NCBI GenBank assembly: GCA_964522525.1 | Contig: CAZFWG010000010.1 | Location: 1-64,000, forward strand | DNA: 64,000 bases | Source: CAYUYV01 sp964522525 | GTDB lineage: Bacteria; Pseudomonadota; Alphaproteobacteria; JAJFIK01 | Direction: 5' to 3' | Part shown: piece after piece, positions 61,193 to 64,000 of the stretch | Numbering within the stretch: the stretch's first letter is position 1 | Layout of the letters: each line of letters starts with the position of its first letter | Program-made: the position numbers and the translations under genes | Notes under the pieces: generated by a model | What the model saw: only the letters and a program-made list of their open reading frames with translations | What the model was told of the DNA's origin: nothing | Databases searched by the model: none

Positions 61193-61639
61193 TCAAAACG
61201 GCTTCACGATCACGAGGATCACCACCACGATCATGATGACCGTCGGCACCTCGTTGAAGAAGCGCCAGAACCGCTCCGACCGCGTGTTGGCATCATTGGC
61301 GAACCGACGGGTCGACGCCGCCAGAAACCCATGAACCCCCGACAGCGCCAGGACGAACAGCAGTTTCGCATGGAGCCAGCCGCTCCCCGGACCCGACAAC
61401 CCGAGCTGCAAGATCATCAACACACCGAAGATCCAGGCCGCGATCATGGCCGGGTTCATGATGAACTTCAGAAGCTTGCGCTCCATGGTCTTGAAGGTGT
61501 CCGAGGCCTCGCTGCCGGCGGCGACTTGGGTGTGATAGACGAACAGCCGCGGCAGATAGAGAAGACCGGCCATCCAGGCGATGACGGCAATGACATGGAT
61601 GGCCTGAACCCAGAGATAAGTGCCGTCCGGTAACGTCAT
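61193..61639 (-). CDS. hemJ: protoporphyrinogen oxidase HemJ
   Basis: The 148-residue membrane protein has four helices and the HemJ (UPF0093) pattern: WVQAIHVIAVIAWMAGLLYLPRLFVYH with the conserved histidines, MERKLLKFIMNPAM, and GWLHAKLLFVLALSGVHG. HemJ oxidises protoporphyrinogen IX in the membrane. It ends with FFNEVPTVIMIVVVILVIVK. Its place beside hemE, 63 bp away on the same strand, fits a haem operon. Confidence 0.94.
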   Translation of the reverse strand: MTLPDGTYLWVQAIHVIAVIAWMAGLLYLPRLFVYHTQVAAGSEASDTFKTMERKLLKFIMNPAMIAAWIFGVLMILQLGLSGPGSGWLHAKLLFVLALSGVHGFLAASTRRFANDANTRSERFWRFFNEVPTVIMIVVVILVIVKPF

Positions 61640-61702
61640 GACTTGTCCTGCTCGGTTAGCCGCGTGCTTGGAAAGCTAAGGGATCAATCGCCTGATCCGG
61701 CT

Positions 61703-62791
61703 TCAGGAGGGCGCCGAAACCGTGGCCGCCGCCCTCTCTTCGCCCCAGGCTTTGAGAATAGCCAGGGTCTGCGCCACATGATCCGGCGGTGTTTGTGGCA
61801 CAATCCCGTGGCCCAGATTGAAGATATATCGATCCGGACCCAGGGCGTCGAGCCTCGCCCGCACATGGCTTTCAAGGCGCGGACCCCCGCTCACCAGAAC
61901 CATGGGATCCAGATTGCCCTGCACGACGCACCGGGGCTGGAGCACCTTCTGGGCATATCCCAAGGGCACGCCAGTATCGAGGCTGACGGCATTGACGGGC
62001 ACCTGGCTGACGAAATCCTCGTAGAGGGCGCCGGCACCCCGGGGAAATCCGATAATCGGCATATCGGGGTAGTTCGCCTTGATCTTGGCAACCAGTCTTT
62101 CCATGGGCGTGATGCACCAGGCCTTAAAGGCCTCGGGCGGCAAACCACCGGCCCAGCTGTCAAAGATCTGCAGAACCTCCGCGCCCGCCGCCACCTGAGC
62201 ACAAAGATAATCGGCCGTCACATCGACCAGAAGATTGAGAAGATCCCGGAACAGATTTTCATTGGCAAAGGCCCAGGCCCGCGCGCCATCAAGACCCGCG
62301 CTGCCCTTGCCGCCGATCATATAGCTCGCCACCGTCCACGGCGCACCGGAGAAGCCGATCAAGGTCACATGCGGGGGCAGAGTGGCCGCCAATTGGCGAA
62401 CCGTCTCATAGACCGGTGAGAGCCGCTCATGGAGCTGTTCCGGTTTGAGCTTGGCGAGCGCCTGGGCATCCTGGATAGCATCGAGCTTCGGGCCCTCGCC
62501 TTCCACGAATTCCAGATGTTGGCCCAGAGCATGGGGAACAAGCAGAATGTCCGCAAACAGAATGGCGGCATCGAAGTCGTAACGGCGCAAGGGCTGGTGC
62601 GTGACCTCCGCTGCCAGATCCGACGAATAGCAAAGATCGAGAAAACTCCCGGCTTTGGCCCGGGTCTCTCGGTATTCGGGAAGATACCGTCCGGCCTGTC
62701 TCATGAACCAGACCGGTGGCCGGTCAACGGGCTCGTTCCTCAAGACCTTCAAAAGGCGTTTGCCGTGTTTTGCCATGGACGTGTTCGTCAT
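61703..62791 (-). CDS. hemE: uroporphyrinogen decarboxylase
   Basis: The 362-residue enzyme shows PVWFMRQAGRYLPEYRETR with the catalytic-site arginines, DAAILFADILLVPHALG with the aspartate, GFSGAPWTVASYMI, IFDSWAGGLPP and FNLGHGIVPQTPPDHV. It converts uroporphyrinogen III to coproporphyrinogen III. I chose the ATG at 62791, since GAGGGGG is 9 bp before it; the ATG at 62800 is too close to that site. The upstream region is the origin-like gap. Confidence 0.95.
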   Translation of the reverse strand: MTNTSMAKHGKRLLKVLRNEPVDRPPVWFMRQAGRYLPEYRETRAKAGSFLDLCYSSDLAAEVTHQPLRRYDFDAAILFADILLVPHALGQHLEFVEGEGPKLDAIQDAQALAKLKPEQLHERLSPVYETVRQLAATLPPHVTLIGFSGAPWTVASYMIGGKGSAGLDGARAWAFANENLFRDLLNLLVDVTADYLCAQVAAGAEVLQIFDSWAGGLPPEAFKAWCITPMERLVAKIKANYPDMPIIGFPRGAGALYEDFVSQVPVNAVSLDTGVPLGYAQKVLQPRCVVQGNLDPMVLVSGGPRLESHVRARLDALGPDRYIFNLGHGIVPQTPPDHVAQTLAILKAWGEERAAATVSAPS

Positions 62792-63285
62792 CGGAGTCAT
62801 CCCCCTCGGCCTCTCACTTTCTTTTCTTAGATTCTTTTGTTGAGTCTGTTGGACCCCCGAATCATGGGGATCCCCATCGGGCATACCATGTCATGCCCGA
62901 TGTTCACCTGTCACGGGCAAGCGATGCCGCGGAAAGCGGGATATGTTGATAAAGCGGTGAAGACGGCGAAAATCCGGGAAAGATGAACTTGTGGATTGCG
63001 GAGTCTGACGGGATAAGCCGCGTCATTGCCGATGCTATCCACGTAGCCGCAATGAACTCATTCCCGTAACTATCCGCAGGTGACACACGAGGATGAAAGG
63101 CCGTCTCGTTTTGGAACAAGGAGCACAAAAATGCTCTTTTTTGTCCACACGCCGGTCTATCCTCAATTCTCTCACATCCTGTCCCAAGGTTTCCTTACAT
63201 TCCGTTCATGTTTGAAATTAAGGGTCTTTGGTAGCCTCTCATGCCTGCCAAACTAAGGTGTTTTCCCCAGTCAGCGGTGGATAGC
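62792..63285. other. oriC: probable chromosomal origin of replication (oriC)
   Basis: In Caulobacter and Rickettsia the origin lies between hemE and the ppsR-like gene, exactly this position. The gap has DnaA-box-like 9-mers (consensus TTATCCACA): one mismatch at 62944-62952 (minus, TTATCAACA) and 63141-63149 (TTGTCCACA); two mismatches at 62990-62998 (minus), 63035-63043, 63070-63078, 63157-63165 and 63276-63284 (minus). Four GANTC sites (62830, 62842, 62859, 63001), a perfect palindrome at 62864-62877 and an AT-rich GAGCA-caaaaa-TGCTC-T6 element at 63121-63142 are also present. It contains no gene. Confidence 0.8.
62864..62899. repeat. two adjacent inverted repeats upstream of hemE
   Basis: ATGGGGATCCCCAT (62864-62877) is a perfect 14-bp palindrome. 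Directly next to it CGGGCAT (62878-62884) and ATGCCCG (62893-62899) form a second perfect repeat with an 8-base spacer. They lie between the hemE start and the DnaA-box cluster and look like a protein-binding site or paired hairpins. Confidence 0.6.
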
Positions 63286-63297
63286 GTGAATAACTCC

Positions 63298-64000
63298 ATG
63301 TCCAAGCGGTCCAAGGCCGAGACTTACTTCCACCTTCACCTCGTGTCGGACGCGACGGGGGAGACCCTCAACACCATCGCCAAGGCGGCCACGGCCCAAT
63401 TTGTCGGCGCCCGGCCCCTCGAACACACCTATGCGCTTGTTCGCTCCGAACGTCAGATGACTCGGGTTCTTCAGGAAATAGAAGCGGCGCCCGGCGTGGT
63501 CATGTTTACGCTGATGAGCGACGAGCTGCGCACCCTGTTGGAAAACCGCTGCCGCGAATTGATGGTGCCGGCGATCTCGGTGCTCGATCCGGCCATCGAC
63601 GCCTTGGCCCAATATCTGGGAGCCGATCGCAGCCACAAGCCCGGCGGTCAGCATGAGCTCAATGCCCGCTATTTCTATCGGATCGAGGCGCTCAATTTCA
63701 CGATGGCCCATGACGACGGCCAGAACGTGAGCGATCTGGACCATGCGGAAATCGTCTTGGTGGGCGTCAGCCGAACCTCCAAAACGCCGACCTGCATCTA
63801 TCTCGCCAATCGCGGTTTCCGCGCGGCCAATGTCCCGATTGTCCCCAACGTGCCCTTGCCGCCCGGTCTTGAGAGCCTGAAAGGCCCGCTTATCGTGGGA
63901 CTCACGGCCAACCCGTCCCGCCTGATTCAAATCCGCAAGAACCGCCTCTTGGCGCTCACGCGGGAGGACCTGCCGGAAAGCGATTATATTGACGAGGATT
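63298..64000 (+). CDS. ppsR: PEP synthase/pyruvate phosphate dikinase regulatory protein, 3' end outside the window
   Basis: About 234 residues of a usual 270-280 are present. The frame begins SKRSKAETYFHLHLVSDATGETL, with the conserved SDATGET motif, and carries the nucleotide-binding loop VGVSRTSKTPTCIYLAN at about residue 155. It belongs to the bifunctional ADP-dependent kinase/Pi-dependent phosphorylase family (DUF299) that switches PEP synthase or PPDK off and on by threonine phosphorylation. ATG 63298 is used; an in-frame GTG at 63286, nearer a GGTGGA site, is possible. It reads away from the origin-like gap. Confidence 0.92.
   Translation, partial: MSKRSKAETYFHLHLVSDATGETLNTIAKAATAQFVGARPLEHTYALVRSERQMTRVLQEIEAAPGVVMFTLMSDELRTLLENRCRELMVPAISVLDPAIDALAQYLGADRSHKPGGQHELNARYFYRIEALNFTMAHDDGQNVSDLDHAEIVLVGVSRTSKTPTCIYLANRGFRAANVPIVPNVPLPPGLESLKGPLIVGLTANPSRLIQIRKNRLLALTREDLPESDYIDED

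Noticed and set aside
1..64000. CRISPR arrays, insertion sequences, prophage or integrase genes
   Set aside because: No regularly spaced repeats of that kind, transposase or integrase signature, or second tRNA fragment was seen. The only arrays are the hip operators and protein-level GSG repeats.

Overview
The window reads as a high-GC alphaproteobacterial chromosome segment next to the replication origin. The evidence is the gene order at the right end: ppsR, an oriC-like gap, hemE, hemJ, rho, then mnmE, mnmG, rsmG with a perfect parS, parA, parB, and then holA, lptE, leuS and a DUF3576 lipoprotein. Further support comes from the Amt/PII pair, COG4671-type glycosyltransferases and GANTC sites near the origin. 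I cannot name the genus. The sequence is a scaffold with four runs of exactly 100 N (11521, 17793, 35273, 53118), and each falls inside a gene.

Layout. 1-11 kb: partial tRNA-Gly, a mis-acylated tRNA deacylase, a thioredoxin/TPR protein, a LON-N protein, a Trm112-like protein, DUF971, an acyltransferase, a UbiH-type hydroxylase, an amidase, glnK-amtB and a class I aminotransferase. 11-19 kb: ftsK, convergent hipBA with three 18-bp operators, lolA, a PuuD-like amidotransferase and a glutamine synthetase-family ligase. 19-24 kb: a candidate sRNA/terminator region, a hypothetical gene with a promoter that predicts a leaderless mRNA, xthA, a hotdog thioesterase, and a cyclic-nucleotide-binding protein translationally coupled to a 922-residue ABC-exporter-like protein. 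24-30 kb: a divergent five-gene run with 4-bp overlaps (four glycosyltransferases and a histidine phosphatase). 30-37.5 kb: a peptide-type ABC importer followed by a GT2 glycosyltransferase. 37.5-44 kb: a GSG-repeat envelope protein, an OmpR-type regulator, ribA, an L,D-transpeptidase-like protein, a GNAT, yggS divergent from a ThiE/TenI protein, and a DUF3576 lipoprotein. 44-64 kb: the origin-proximal housekeeping block, interrupted between mnmE and rho by a YyaL-like protein, a dienelactone hydrolase, a quinone oxidoreductase and a membrane protein.

How the genes work together. Right side: chromosome start-up and segregation (oriC, parABS, rho, haem, tRNA modification at U34, DNA polymerase III delta). 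Middle: envelope building (LolA, LptE, FtsK, glycosyltransferases, L,D-transpeptidase-like protein). The least ordinary locus is 21.2-29.9 kb. There an exporter-shaped protein has lost nearly every ATP-hydrolysis residue, carries three copies of an NBD helical unit, is coupled to a stand-alone cNMP sensor, and faces a glycosyltransferase operon. This is my best candidate for an undescribed system: possibly glycoconjugate synthesis gated by a cyclic-nucleotide-responsive pseudo-exporter. That reading is inference.
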